From Costertonia aggregata (GTDB lineage Bacteria > Bacteroidota > Bacteroidia > Flavobacteriales > Flavobacteriaceae), in assembly GCF_013402795.1 (NCBI RefSeq), contig NZ_CP058595.1, positions 531,501 to 595,500 on the forward strand: a stretch of 64,000 nt of DNA, read 5' to 3'. Under the pieces are notes generated by a model. That model did not search any database. It was not told the origin of the DNA and saw only the letters and a list, made by a program, of their open reading frames with translations. The position numbers and the translations under genes are program-made. Shown piece after piece: positions 1 to 7,118 of the stretch; the first letter of the stretch is position 1, and the number at the start of each line of letters is the position of its first letter.

Positions 1-410
1 ACAACAAAAGGTTTTCGATATGCCCTTAAACGTTCAATGGCCTGCATCCCATTTCTTCCAAAACCACACACTATCACATGATGGGACAATTTGCTGATTT
101 TATTTTTCACCTTTTTCTTTTTTAATAATTGTAATGAGTTTCTACTAAGAACATATTCCGTTATGACCGATAACGCGAAAGCAACGATAAACACACTGAG
201 TATGATTAAAAATACCGTAAAAATCTTGGATTGCGTATCCAACGGCCTTACTTCTTGAAAACCAACCGTTGCTATGGTAATAATGGTCATATACAGGGCA
301 TCTATCCAAGAATAATCCGATATATACCTATACCCTAAAACCCCAAAGAGCAAGACCCCTATGAACAAAAATAGCGCTATATATATTTTGGAACGAAAGA
401 GTCTTATCAT
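1..410 (-). CDS. Potassium channel protein with TrkA-N (RCK) domain, truncated by window edge
   Basis: Reading the minus strand from the ATG at 410 gives an open frame to the window edge (136 codons). It has a TM helix (about residues 10-27), a pore loop ending TVGFQE (49-53), a second TM helix (about 63-84), a basic linker, and the start of a Rossmann domain with VCGFGRNG (114-121). This is the two-TM ion channel plus TrkA-N/RCK architecture of ligand-gated K+ channels. The filter reads TVGF, not the commonest TVGYGD. The C-terminal half lies outside the window. It sits 2 bp downstream of the PspC gene, so the two are probably co-transcribed. Family call is firm; the ligand is unknown. Confidence 0.85.
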   Translation of the reverse strand, partial: MIRLFRSKIYIALFLFIGVLLFGVLGYRYISDYSWIDALYMTIITIATVGFQEVRPLDTQSKIFTVFLIILSVFIVAFALSVITEYVLSRNSLQLLKKKKVKNKISKLSHHVIVCGFGRNGMQAIERLRAYRKPFV

Positions 411-412
411 AA

Positions 413-640
413 TCAAAGATCAAAAACCGAACTGCGTTTAGTGTACAAAAGGTCTTTAATTTTTAACCAAAATGCAACGAACAAATACAGTGCAAAACCA
501 AAACCCAAAGTGACGAAAGTAAGGTAAATAAAAGAGGTTCGCACTACCCTGGCCCTTATCCCAAAACGCTCGGCGATACGCCGACATACCTCAAAGCCCC
601 TTTTTTGAAAATAATACAAAATCTGATAAAACCACTTCAT
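413..640 (-). CDS. Small PspC-domain membrane protein
   Basis: This 75-residue protein has an amphipathic basic N-terminus containing CRRIAERFGIR (about 19-29), followed by one long hydrophobic segment (about 34-60) and a charged tail. That order matches the PspC domain (phage shock protein C family), which in E. coli works with PspB at the inner membrane. Here it stands alone without pspA or pspB. It lies 9 bp after the DUF2851 gene and 2 bp before the K+ channel gene, all minus strand, suggesting one transcript. Its role is not established; a membrane-stress function would be inference from the family. Confidence 0.75.
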   Translation of the reverse strand: MKWFYQILYYFQKRGFEVCRRIAERFGIRARVVRTSFIYLTFVTLGFGFALYLFVAFWLKIKDLLYTKRSSVFDL

Positions 641-649
641 GGCCTAAAA

Positions 650-1933
650 TTAAACTTTTCTGTTCAATAAATTATTTCCCACGGCACATTGCAAACATTT
701 GTTCTTTGTACAATATTCGTTGAACAACTGTAAAATCGCTTGACTATCTTTTGCGCTTGCAAATTTGATATCGAGTTTTTCAAAGTTTTCAATAACACTA
801 TTCTCTTCCCCTTTTAATTGGGTCACGATTCCTATGATTTCTTCATGTATATCCTTTCCCAAATGTTTGGCATAACAGAATTTGAGAGGAATGATAGTAT
901 TGATTACGAGTAGGTCAATAAATTTTTTGGACAGTTTTTTATCACGTTTTCTGGATTGTTTACCGAACGTGTAATGATTTTCCCAGTACATACTTGCCGA
1001 CACATCAAATATATCATAAACCTCAACCAAAGTATTGGTATTCATTAACTTATTGAACAATTGTTGCTGTTCGTTATAGATGGCAGCCAATTGCGACAAT
1101 CTGATCGTAGGAAAATTCGAGGGGCGTAATTTAAAGAATTCTGGCTGTACAATACCTTCGTTCGACAGACCAAACTTATGCTTCAAATATCCATATTCTC
1201 TTTTCAGATCGATATAATACATATCAACGATATCCTCGTTGGACAGTAAACCCGCTTGACCCAAAAACAAAGATTCTAGCTTTACCAAGTTATGACATGT
1301 TTTTCGTACGACAGAAAAATCTATTGCTTTTGCGATGCTCAAAAAAGAATCACCGTTAATTTTTGACCCAAAATTTTTGAACAGAAGCAAAAACAACGTT
1401 TTTTCCCAATCGTTTTGAGTAGCCTTCAAAAAACCATTTATAAGGAATGATTTTTGTTCCAAACGTTCAAAGTAGAGACGATCTAGCCAATTAAGAAAAA
1501 TGAGAGCATCCGTTTGTGCAATGTCTTTTTCACAATTGATGAATTGTATGGTTTTTTTATCGAATAAGTCTTTATAAGCTTCTAAAAGCCTTTGTGAGAT
1601 GTGGTTTTTTAGCTCAAGTGTGGGTATTACGGTTTTATCCTTGCGGTATACTATCGCATCATCTTCCCAAACTACATGAAGTATTACGTTATCGTAATTG
1701 GCATCGATCTCATGATGGTGCGCATACCAATCCGATGACTTTAAATGGATTTCAACATTGCCCGCCCATAATTGATTTCCGATCCGCAGCTTGGCATTAA
1801 AAAAATCCGGACCCGATCCATGATTATGACTGCCAACCCTAGAAATAAGAACAGGTTCGTTTTTTGAAGTGACCAGATTCTCCAAAGGAAGCTTTTTATA
1901 CTTCCAAATAAAATGAAGCAGGTCTTCTTTCAA
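650..1933 (-). CDS. DUF2851 family protein
   Basis: This 427-residue protein has no signal peptide or TM segment. Its N-terminal third carries the hallmark of DUF2851: GSHNHGSGPDFFNAKL (about 34-49), then WAGNVEIHLKSSDWYAHHH, then a V-L-H-V-V-W-E strand. The C-terminus has a KNKCLQC cysteine pair. The conserved His/Asp/Glu pattern in the first 100 residues is reminiscent of a nuclease-like fold, but no function is established. It is the first gene of a tight minus-strand group with the PspC and K+ channel genes. Family assignment is confident; activity is unknown. Confidence 0.85.
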   Translation of the reverse strand: MKEDLLHFIWKYKKLPLENLVTSKNEPVLISRVGSHNHGSGPDFFNAKLRIGNQLWAGNVEIHLKSSDWYAHHHEIDANYDNVILHVVWEDDAIVYRKDKTVIPTLELKNHISQRLLEAYKDLFDKKTIQFINCEKDIAQTDALIFLNWLDRLYFERLEQKSFLINGFLKATQNDWEKTLFLLLFKNFGSKINGDSFLSIAKAIDFSVVRKTCHNLVKLESLFLGQAGLLSNEDIVDMYYIDLKREYGYLKHKFGLSNEGIVQPEFFKLRPSNFPTIRLSQLAAIYNEQQQLFNKLMNTNTLVEVYDIFDVSASMYWENHYTFGKQSRKRDKKLSKKFIDLLVINTIIPLKFCYAKHLGKDIHEEIIGIVTQLKGEENSVIENFEKLDIKFASAKDSQAILQLFNEYCTKNKCLQCAVGNNLLNRKV

Positions 1934-2081
1934 CGTATTTATAGATTATTGGATTAGTTTCTTTTGATTAAAAATAATGTTTGCAAAGAACATTTTAAAT
2001 TGAAAAAAAGAATCCCCAACTTAATATATTAGAAAAGTAGGGGAAATGAATCTGATCCCTAAGCTGTTAATTGCTTAACCT

Positions 2082-2393
2082 CTACTCAGCAACCTCGCCT
2101 TCCCAATTCATAAAGCCCCCTTCGAGATTGTAGGCGTTATCAAAACCAATACTGTTCATTATGGTGCAGGCTTGGCCACTTCGGTTTCCGCTTCGGCAGT
2201 ATACATAGTAGTTTTTGCTTTTGTCCAATTTTTCAAGTTCGTTGATAAAATCCTGCCCCAAGTAGATATCAATATTTTTTGAGTTGGGGATAAAGCCTTC
2301 TTCAACTTCTTCGGGTGTACGAACATCCAAAATGACCGCATTTGAATCATTTTTTAATTGGTCTTGCCATTCTTGTTGTGATAAATCTGCCAT
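2082..2393 (-). CDS. Single-domain rhodanese-like protein
   Basis: This 103-residue protein is one complete rhodanese domain without a signal peptide, so it is cytoplasmic. ILDVRTPEEVEEGFIPNS (about 20-38) is the CH2A-type substrate-side motif, and the active-site loop is CRSGNRS with catalytic Cys66. A Cys loop of this size fits sulfur transfer (thiosulfate, persulfide or glutathione persulfide), not phosphatase activity. A minus-strand TAnnTTTG box at 2413-2420 supports its own promoter. The physiological partner cannot be told from context. Confidence 0.9.
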   Translation of the reverse strand: MADLSQQEWQDQLKNDSNAVILDVRTPEEVEEGFIPNSKNIDIYLGQDFINELEKLDKSKNYYVYCRSGNRSGQACTIMNSIGFDNAYNLEGGFMNWEGEVAE

Positions 2394-2412
2394 TTCTGCT
2401 ATATTTTGATTT

Positions 2413-2420
2413 CAAAAATA
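2413..2420 (-). promoter_or_regulatory. Putative -7 promoter box of the rhodanese gene
   Basis: On the minus strand this reads TATTTTTG, an exact match to the Bacteroidetes -7 consensus TAnnTTTG. It lies 19 bp upstream of the rhodanese ATG, implying a very short 5' leader. No clear -33 TTTG was seen. Confidence 0.55.
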
Positions 2421-2435
2421 AGGCATTATCCAAAA

Positions 2436-3626
2436 CTACACTAGGCCAAGTGTTTTATATCTTCCATTCAAGATTCGAGAAGGGTCTGTTTTCAACCATT
2501 CTTGCAATAACGAAGCATAAATATCCCTAAAATCGACTTCATATTTAATATCACCGTTAGCATCCAAATCAACCAAATTGGCCGGAGCATTGTATATACC
2601 AGGGTGTTTTAAATTTTCACCCATCAAAAATACTAGATTGGCCGCTCCGTGATCAGTACCATTGGCAGCATTTTGCTTTAAACGGCGCCCGAATTCCGAA
2701 AAAGTCAAAACAACTGTATCCTTTAAGGCTCCTGTACTCTTTAAATCTTTGACAAAAGAGGTTATACCTTCAGAATAGGCCTTTAAAAGTCGTTTTTGTG
2801 CATTTAATTGATTGGCATGTGTATCAAAACCTCCCAAACTGGCATAAAAAATTTGTGTTTTTAAACCTGAGTTTATAAACTCCGATATTGTTCCTAATTG
2901 TTTACCAAAACTATTTTTCGGGTATTCCTGTCGGGTTTTGTACGTTTTTGTTTTTTCATAAATATAGCTGGCTGATGACTTGGCATCAATAACCGTTTTG
3001 TAGAGATATCCCAAATTGTGCTCGCTCAAATGTGTATTTTCATATTCATCAATAACCTTGGAAAAGTACGGGTCACGGGCAGTCTTGTAAAACAATTTGG
3101 CATCTTTTGTGGCGATACCGTTTATGGTTTTGCCTTTCATCAAAAGTGATAAGCTGTCATCTACCTCGATGGCACCTAGTGGGTTTTTGGACACTTGTTC
3201 CAAATAACGCCCCACCCAGCCTGTCTTCGAATATTCATTGGAATCGCTTGCAGTATGCCAAATATCGGTAGATCTAAAATGGGAACGACTTGGATTGGGA
3301 TATCCAACATTGTTTATAATACTAACATAACCTTCATCATACAAGGATTTAAAACTTGACAAACTTTCATGAAACCCGATTTCGTCAGTAATATGTAACA
3401 AATTGTTCTTTTTTAAAGCAATGGCATTCCTTTGCCTGTAATACACATCGTTATGGTATTGCACCAAAGTATTGAGACCGTCGTTACCACCGGATAATTG
3501 TATGATTACCAATTTCTTATTCCCAGTTATCAGTGAGGGTAATCCATCAAAAGCTTTGAGAAAACCGGGTACCAACAAAGCACCACTGACCAAACCACTG
3601 TTCTTTAAAAAATCCCTTCTTTGCAT
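2436..3626 (-). CDS. DUF1501 family protein, Tat-type signal
   Basis: This 396-residue protein begins MQRRDFLKNSGLVSGALL, a twin-arginine-like export signal with a hydrophobic core. IIQLSGGNDGLNTLV (about 41-55) and the later TFSEFGRR and GTDHGAANLVFLMG motifs are the conserved blocks of DUF1501, a family distantly related to alkaline-phosphatase/sulfatase folds with putative metal ligands. It lies 16 bp after the DUF1800 gene; the DUF1800-DUF1501 pair is a recurring two-gene unit in Bacteroidetes and Planctomycetes. The substrate is unknown. The product is probably periplasmic or extracellular. Confidence 0.88.
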   Translation of the reverse strand: MQRRDFLKNSGLVSGALLVPGFLKAFDGLPSLITGNKKLVIIQLSGGNDGLNTLVQYHNDVYYRQRNAIALKKNNLLHITDEIGFHESLSSFKSLYDEGYVSIINNVGYPNPSRSHFRSTDIWHTASDSNEYSKTGWVGRYLEQVSKNPLGAIEVDDSLSLLMKGKTINGIATKDAKLFYKTARDPYFSKVIDEYENTHLSEHNLGYLYKTVIDAKSSASYIYEKTKTYKTRQEYPKNSFGKQLGTISEFINSGLKTQIFYASLGGFDTHANQLNAQKRLLKAYSEGITSFVKDLKSTGALKDTVVLTFSEFGRRLKQNAANGTDHGAANLVFLMGENLKHPGIYNAPANLVDLDANGDIKYEVDFRDIYASLLQEWLKTDPSRILNGRYKTLGLV

Positions 3627-3642
3627 GACGTTTAGATTTAAA

Positions 3643-5070
3643 TTAGCATAATTGATATTCCGGCAATGACATAAGTTGGATGCAAAACTCTTGTTTACTG
3701 GTTTTTTCCAAAGTTTCTAAAAACGTTTTAGTGCCCTCGTTCATAACCCCGTTCAATATATATGAAGCTAAGTCTCGATAGGAAAGAAATCCGTAATTTT
3801 CATTGAATACGCTCCATTTTTTGGTGGCCGGCAATCGGCGGGATAGGTTGTTCTTTTTGTTGAACTCCTCGAAATCGTCTTCAAATTCACCTTTAACGTC
3901 AAAAGCAATGGTACCGTCTTTATACAAAACCGATGGTAGTTTTAGACGTACCATCATAGTATTGGCATCTATCCAATTTCTGCCTTCTGCCCAACCCGCA
4001 ACATTAGGTGGTTCCAATAAAACCTGGCCTAGCAATCGCTCAACATAAATAAGTTGGTTGGGTTTTTCCAAGGTAAACGGAATAGTCTTTTGGAGGCCCA
4101 CCAAAAAATCTGCCGGTGATTTGATTTTGTTCCCTATATTTTTCTTTTCATAGAACCAATCTGAAAGGAAAATATACTCCATAACAGCAGTAATGTCGTA
4201 TTGCTTACGAAACACTTTAGCCAATTCTTTTATATGTGGCTCATACATAGTGTCGTTCACAAAGTGTAGGTATATTTTTTTACAAATGAACTCGGCACAT
4301 TGGGGCTGTTCCAGTATAATTTGAATAATGTCACCCCCATCAAAATTTCCTGTTTTGCCCATGAATTCTTTTTCGCCAAAATCATGTTGCCTCTTTCGTA
4401 AAACATAATCTCCTTTAAAATTATGGCTCCAACCGGTAAACGCCCTGGCGGATTCCTTGATATCCTTTTCGGAATAATTGCCTTCTCCCAAAGTAAACAG
4501 CTCCATAAGTTCACGTGCAAAATTTTCGTTAGGACTGTTTTTTCTGTTTTGTTGATTGTTCAGATAATCCAACATGGCAGGCTCTTTGGAAATAGCAATG
4601 ACAAATTCCCTGAAATCACCTAAAGCGTGCTTTCGTAAAGTGTTGTTGAATTTTTGGGCAAACAATATGTTTCTGGTACGCACTACAAAATGATTGGACC
4701 AAAAAAGCACCATACGCTCCCTTAAATCTTGTTTGGTCTCTGCCATTCGTTTTATCCACATACCGTTATACAGCACTAACTTGCGCCTGCTGTCCTTAAC
4801 CAGTTTACGAAAAACCCTTGGGTCTTTTTTCTCAGGTAAACCAGCTATGTAAGCATCGATTTCAGGAGTAGCTATTTTTAACTCGTCTATTTTTTTAGAA
4901 GAATCGAACAAGGCCTTGACTACCCTAGCTTTGCTTAGACCGGATAAGCCATTGATTGTATTGGGGAGAATTCCAAATCCTGCTCTATTGTAAAGATGCT
5001 GTATATGTGACTTTTTCAAAACTTGAGTATTTATCCGTTGGACATTAAAAATGAACAAAGGTTTAAACAC
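3643..5070 (-). CDS. DUF1800 family protein
   Basis: This protein of up to 475 residues has the DUF1800 blocks HLYNRAGFGI near the start, FWSNHFVV (about 123-130), NENFARELMELFTLGEGNY (about 180-198) and RAFTGW. No function is proven for the family. The start is uncertain. The long frame opens with GTG at 5070, but family members usually begin just before the HIQHLYxRxGFG block, which would favour the TTG at 5019; no in-frame ATG exists nearby. It is followed at 16 bp by its usual partner DUF1501. The GTATATAC site at 5072-5079 lies just upstream, so the pair may share regulation with the divergent marR. Confidence 0.85.
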   Translation of the reverse strand: MFKPLFIFNVQRINTQVLKKSHIQHLYNRAGFGILPNTINGLSGLSKARVVKALFDSSKKIDELKIATPEIDAYIAGLPEKKDPRVFRKLVKDSRRKLVLYNGMWIKRMAETKQDLRERMVLFWSNHFVVRTRNILFAQKFNNTLRKHALGDFREFVIAISKEPAMLDYLNNQQNRKNSPNENFARELMELFTLGEGNYSEKDIKESARAFTGWSHNFKGDYVLRKRQHDFGEKEFMGKTGNFDGGDIIQIILEQPQCAEFICKKIYLHFVNDTMYEPHIKELAKVFRKQYDITAVMEYIFLSDWFYEKKNIGNKIKSPADFLVGLQKTIPFTLEKPNQLIYVERLLGQVLLEPPNVAGWAEGRNWIDANTMMVRLKLPSVLYKDGTIAFDVKGEFEDDFEEFNKKNNLSRRLPATKKWSVFNENYGFLSYRDLASYILNGVMNEGTKTFLETLEKTSKQEFCIQLMSLPEYQLC

Positions 5071-5071
5071 T

Positions 5072-5079
5072 GTATATAC
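5072..5079. promoter_or_regulatory. Second GTATATAC core, possible MarR-family operator
   Basis: The 8-bp palindrome GTATATAC here is identical to the core of the larger palindrome at 5155-5170. The match extends to TGTATATAC and one further A two bases on. It abuts the GTG start of the DUF1800 frame. Operator function is inferred only from this identity and the divergent layout. Confidence 0.35.
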
Positions 5080-5151
5080 GAAGCTGATTTTGTTTATCGA
5101 CTTTTAACAAAAATTTAATCTTGCAAGCGATCTTGAACAAAAAAATAAATT

Positions 5152-5170
5152 TACATTTGTATATACAAAT
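5152..5170 (+). promoter_or_regulatory. marR promoter -7 box overlapped by a 16-bp palindromic operator
   Basis: TACATTTG at 5152-5159 matches TAnnTTTG and lies 22 bp upstream of the marR ATG. Overlapping it is the perfect palindrome ATTTGTATATACAAAT (5155-5170). A perfect inverted repeat over a promoter box in front of a marR gene is the usual arrangement for autorepression. Confidence 0.6.
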
Positions 5171-5181
5171 ATTGTAGTGGA

Positions 5182-5628
5182 ATGAATGTTGAATCAATCA
5201 TTAAAACCGATAAAGTTATCCCCCTGCATACAAGGACGATTATACATTTGCTTTTGATAAACCAAAAAATACATGAAACCATGGCAACGGCTTTAAAACC
5301 GTTTGAGGTTTCACAACAACAATTTAATGTTCTACGAATTTTAAAGGGACAAAAGGGAAAACCTTCAAACCTTTCAACGCTAAACGAAAGAATGGTCACG
5401 AAAATGAGCAATACTACTCGGTTGGTCGACAAACTTTTGGCAAAAAATTATGTACAGCGCACTATTTGTGAACATAATCGGCGAAAGGTTGAAATCACCT
5501 TAACGAAAAAGGGTAGTGAAGTACTCACCCAAATGAGCAAAATTGTTAATGATGCGGAAAAAGAACTTTTAAAAAACTTTTCAAAAAAAGAATTGGAACA
5601 CTTAAATAGTTTAATGGATAAATTTTAA
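5182..5628 (+). CDS. MarR family transcriptional regulator
   Basis: This 148-residue protein has the MarR layout: N-terminal dimerisation helices (about 15-45), then a winged helix-turn-helix. The recognition region is NERMVTKMSNTTRLVDKLL (about 69-87), followed by the wing RTICEHNRRKVEITLTKKG. The family binds palindromes as dimers and is released by ligands or oxidation. No cysteine sits in the N-terminal helices, so a redox switch like OhrR's is not obvious. It lies 6 bp before the nitroreductase gene and downstream of a palindrome that overlaps its promoter, so autoregulation of a marR-nitroreductase-yceI unit is likely. Confidence 0.92.
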   Translation: MNVESIIKTDKVIPLHTRTIIHLLLINQKIHETMATALKPFEVSQQQFNVLRILKGQKGKPSNLSTLNERMVTKMSNTTRLVDKLLAKNYVQRTICEHNRRKVEITLTKKGSEVLTQMSKIVNDAEKELLKNFSKKELEHLNSLMDKF

Positions 5629-5634
5629 ATACAT

Positions 5635-6267
5635 ATGAACAATTATATAAAAAGCTTGGAATGGCGATATGCCACCAAAAAATTTGATACAAGCAAAAAA
5701 GTATCGGACGAAGATTTGAACATACTTTTGAAAAGCATACAATTGAGCGCGTCTTCTTATGGTCTACAACCCTATGAGGTTTTTATTGTTACCGATAGGG
5801 AAATTAGAAAAAAACTACAGCCTGTTTCATGGGGGCAAGCTCAAATCATAGATGCATCACACGTACTTGTCTTCGCAAACAAAACTCAAATTAATGCCGA
5901 TTGGATAGATGGTTACCTTGAAAATATCAGTAAAACAAGAGATATTACGTTAGAGAGCTTGAGCCCATATGGGGATTTCATGAAATCAAAAGTCTTGGCA
6001 CTTAGCCCAGTGGAGCAAGCTATTTGGACATCAAAACAAACGTATATAGCATTGAGCAATCTTTTGTCGGCTGCCGCAGATTTAAAAATAGATACCTGCC
6101 CTATGGAAGGTTTTGAAGCGGATGCCTACAACGAAATATTGGGTTTATCCCAAAAAGGGTTAAATGCTGCCTTAGTGGCACCTATAGGATATAGAGCTCT
6201 GGAAGATGATACCCAACATTATCCCAAAGTGAGGCAATCCAAAGAAAAATTATTCACACATATATAG
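5635..6267 (+). CDS. NAD(P)H-dependent nitroreductase family oxidoreductase
   Basis: This 210-residue protein fits the FMN-dependent nitroreductase family (NfsB-like). It starts with the SLEWRYATKKFD block (8-19) that contributes FMN-phosphate contacts, followed by SIQLSASSYGLQPYEVFIV (about 34-52) and a C-terminal basic segment YPKVRQSKEKLF. It would be a homodimeric cytoplasmic flavoenzyme reducing quinones or nitroaromatics with NAD(P)H. It is 6 bp behind marR and 36 bp before yceI, the same order seen in other flavobacteria, suggesting a stress or redox-linked operon. The physiological substrate is unknown. Confidence 0.88.
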   Translation: MNNYIKSLEWRYATKKFDTSKKVSDEDLNILLKSIQLSASSYGLQPYEVFIVTDREIRKKLQPVSWGQAQIIDASHVLVFANKTQINADWIDGYLENISKTRDITLESLSPYGDFMKSKVLALSPVEQAIWTSKQTYIALSNLLSAAADLKIDTCPMEGFEADAYNEILGLSQKGLNAALVAPIGYRALEDDTQHYPKVRQSKEKLFTHI

Positions 6268-6303
6268 ATTCAACACTAATTAGTTACATTTAAATTTAAA
6301 CAG

Positions 6304-6882
6304 ATGAAAAAAAGAGCATTAAGTTTGGCGTTAGCAATGATTTTTGGTTATGCGGCAACAGCAACCGAACCAGTTGAAAGCGAAAAAAAACAAGTAAACG
6401 TTGAAAAAAGCAAGGTCACCTGGAAAGGATATAAAGTGACCGGTTCGCACGAAGGCACCATAAATCTCAAGTCAGGGTATTTGGTGATGGATGGCAAGAA
6501 GCTTACCGGTGGTGAGTTCGTGGTAGACATGTCAACTTTGACGGTGACCGATTTAGAGGGAGATTCCAAAGGAAAGTTGGAAGGCCATTTAAAATCTGGC
6601 GACTTTTTTGGAACGGAAAGCAATGAGACTTCGAAATTGGTCTTCACTTCCGTTAGGCCAATGAACAAAAATTCGTACACAGTGAATGGTGATTTGACCA
6701 TCAAAGGCATCACAAAACCTGTCACTTTAGTGGTTACATTATTTGAAGGCAAGGCAACGGCCACTCTAAAAGTGGATAGGACTAAATATGATATCAAATA
6801 TGGTTCAGGCAGCTTTTTTGATGACTTGGGCGATAAAACCATCTACGATGAATTTGATTTGGTAGTGGATTTGGTATATTAA
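6304..6882 (+). CDS. YceI family periplasmic lipid-binding-like protein
   Basis: This 192-residue protein opens with a Sec signal peptide (MKKRALSLALAMIFGYAATA). The YceI lipocalin-like barrel follows: VNVEKSKVTWKGYKVTGSHEG (about 31-51, start of the domain), then SGDFFGTE and DLTIKGITKPVTLVV. YceI proteins bind isoprenoid or polyisoprenoid ligands in a hydrophobic barrel and are secreted to the periplasm. It is last in the marR-nitroreductase-yceI group and is closed by a strong terminator at 6905-6945. The ligand here is unknown, although a quinone-type ligand would fit the adjacent nitroreductase (inference). Confidence 0.92.
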   Translation: MKKRALSLALAMIFGYAATATEPVESEKKQVNVEKSKVTWKGYKVTGSHEGTINLKSGYLVMDGKKLTGGEFVVDMSTLTVTDLEGDSKGKLEGHLKSGDFFGTESNETSKLVFTSVRPMNKNSYTVNGDLTIKGITKPVTLVVTLFEGKATATLKVDRTKYDIKYGSGSFFDDLGDKTIYDEFDLVVDLVY

Positions 6883-6904
6883 TACACTTGACCTCACAAG
6901 TTTT

Positions 6905-6945
6905 CCCTGTTCATCTTTATTTTGATGAACAGGGTTTATTTTTTA
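6905..6945 (+). terminator. Rho-independent terminator after yceI
   Basis: Perfect 11-bp inverted repeat CCCTGTTCATC / GATGAACAGGG with an 8-nt loop, followed by TTTATTTTTT. It separates the yceI unit from the trp promoter. Confidence 0.9.
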
Positions 6946-6953
6946 TGGCACTA

Positions 6954-6984
6954 TTGGCTATTAAAAAAATGATTTCTATATTTG
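6954..6984 (+). promoter_or_regulatory. trp operon promoter (TTG-N20-TATATTTG)
   Basis: TATATTTG at 6977-6984 is an exact TAnnTTTG box, and TTG at 6954-6956 is 20 bp upstream, inside the spacing known for Bacteroidetes -33/-7 promoters. The box ends only 5 bp before the leader-peptide ATG at 6990, so transcription should start at or within a few bases of that ATG. Confidence 0.75.
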
Positions 6985-6989
6985 ACCTA

Positions 6990-7046
6990 ATGAAAATAAG
7001 AAACACAAATACTTGGTGGTGGAACAACTCTCGACAAATATCGTGA
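6990..7046 (+). CDS. trpL: trp leader peptide (18 aa, three consecutive Trp codons)
   Basis: ATG at 6990 opens an 18-codon frame, MKIRNTNTWWWNNSRQIS, ending at TGA 7044-7046. Codons 9-11 are TGG TGG TGG. Tryptophan is the rarest residue, so three in a row directly upstream of trpE is the signature of an attenuation leader whose translation senses charged tRNA-Trp. Its stop codon lies inside RNA segment 2 of the hairpin set at 7028-7107, as expected for the E. coli-type mechanism. The promoter box ends 5 bp upstream, so there is little or no room for a ribosome binding site and translation may be leaderless. The peptide itself needs no function. Confidence 0.85.
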   Translation: MKIRNTNTWWWNNSRQIS

Positions 7047-7107
7047 GCTAAGCATCATTGTAGTAAAACTATATAAGGCTTGTCATCACGACAAGCCTTA
7101 CTCATTT
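7028..7107 (+). promoter_or_regulatory. trp attenuator: competing protector, antiterminator and terminator hairpins
   Basis: Three pairings are visible. 1:2 pairs CTCTCGA (7028-7034) with TCGTGAG (7041-7047), one mismatch and a 6-nt loop. 2:3 pairs TCGTGA (7041-7046) with TCACGA (7086-7091) and AAGC (7050-7053) with GCTT (7078-7081). 3:4 is a perfect 10-bp stem AAGGCTTGTC (7075-7084) / GACAAGCCTT (7090-7099), followed by a weak U-rich stretch ACTCATTTT. A ribosome stalled at the Trp codons (7014-7022) would cover segment 1 and let 2:3 form, giving read-through. A ribosome at the stop codon would cover segment 2 and allow 3:4, giving termination. The poor U-tract is a caveat. Confidence 0.82.
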
Positions 7108-7118
7108 TATAGAATCAG

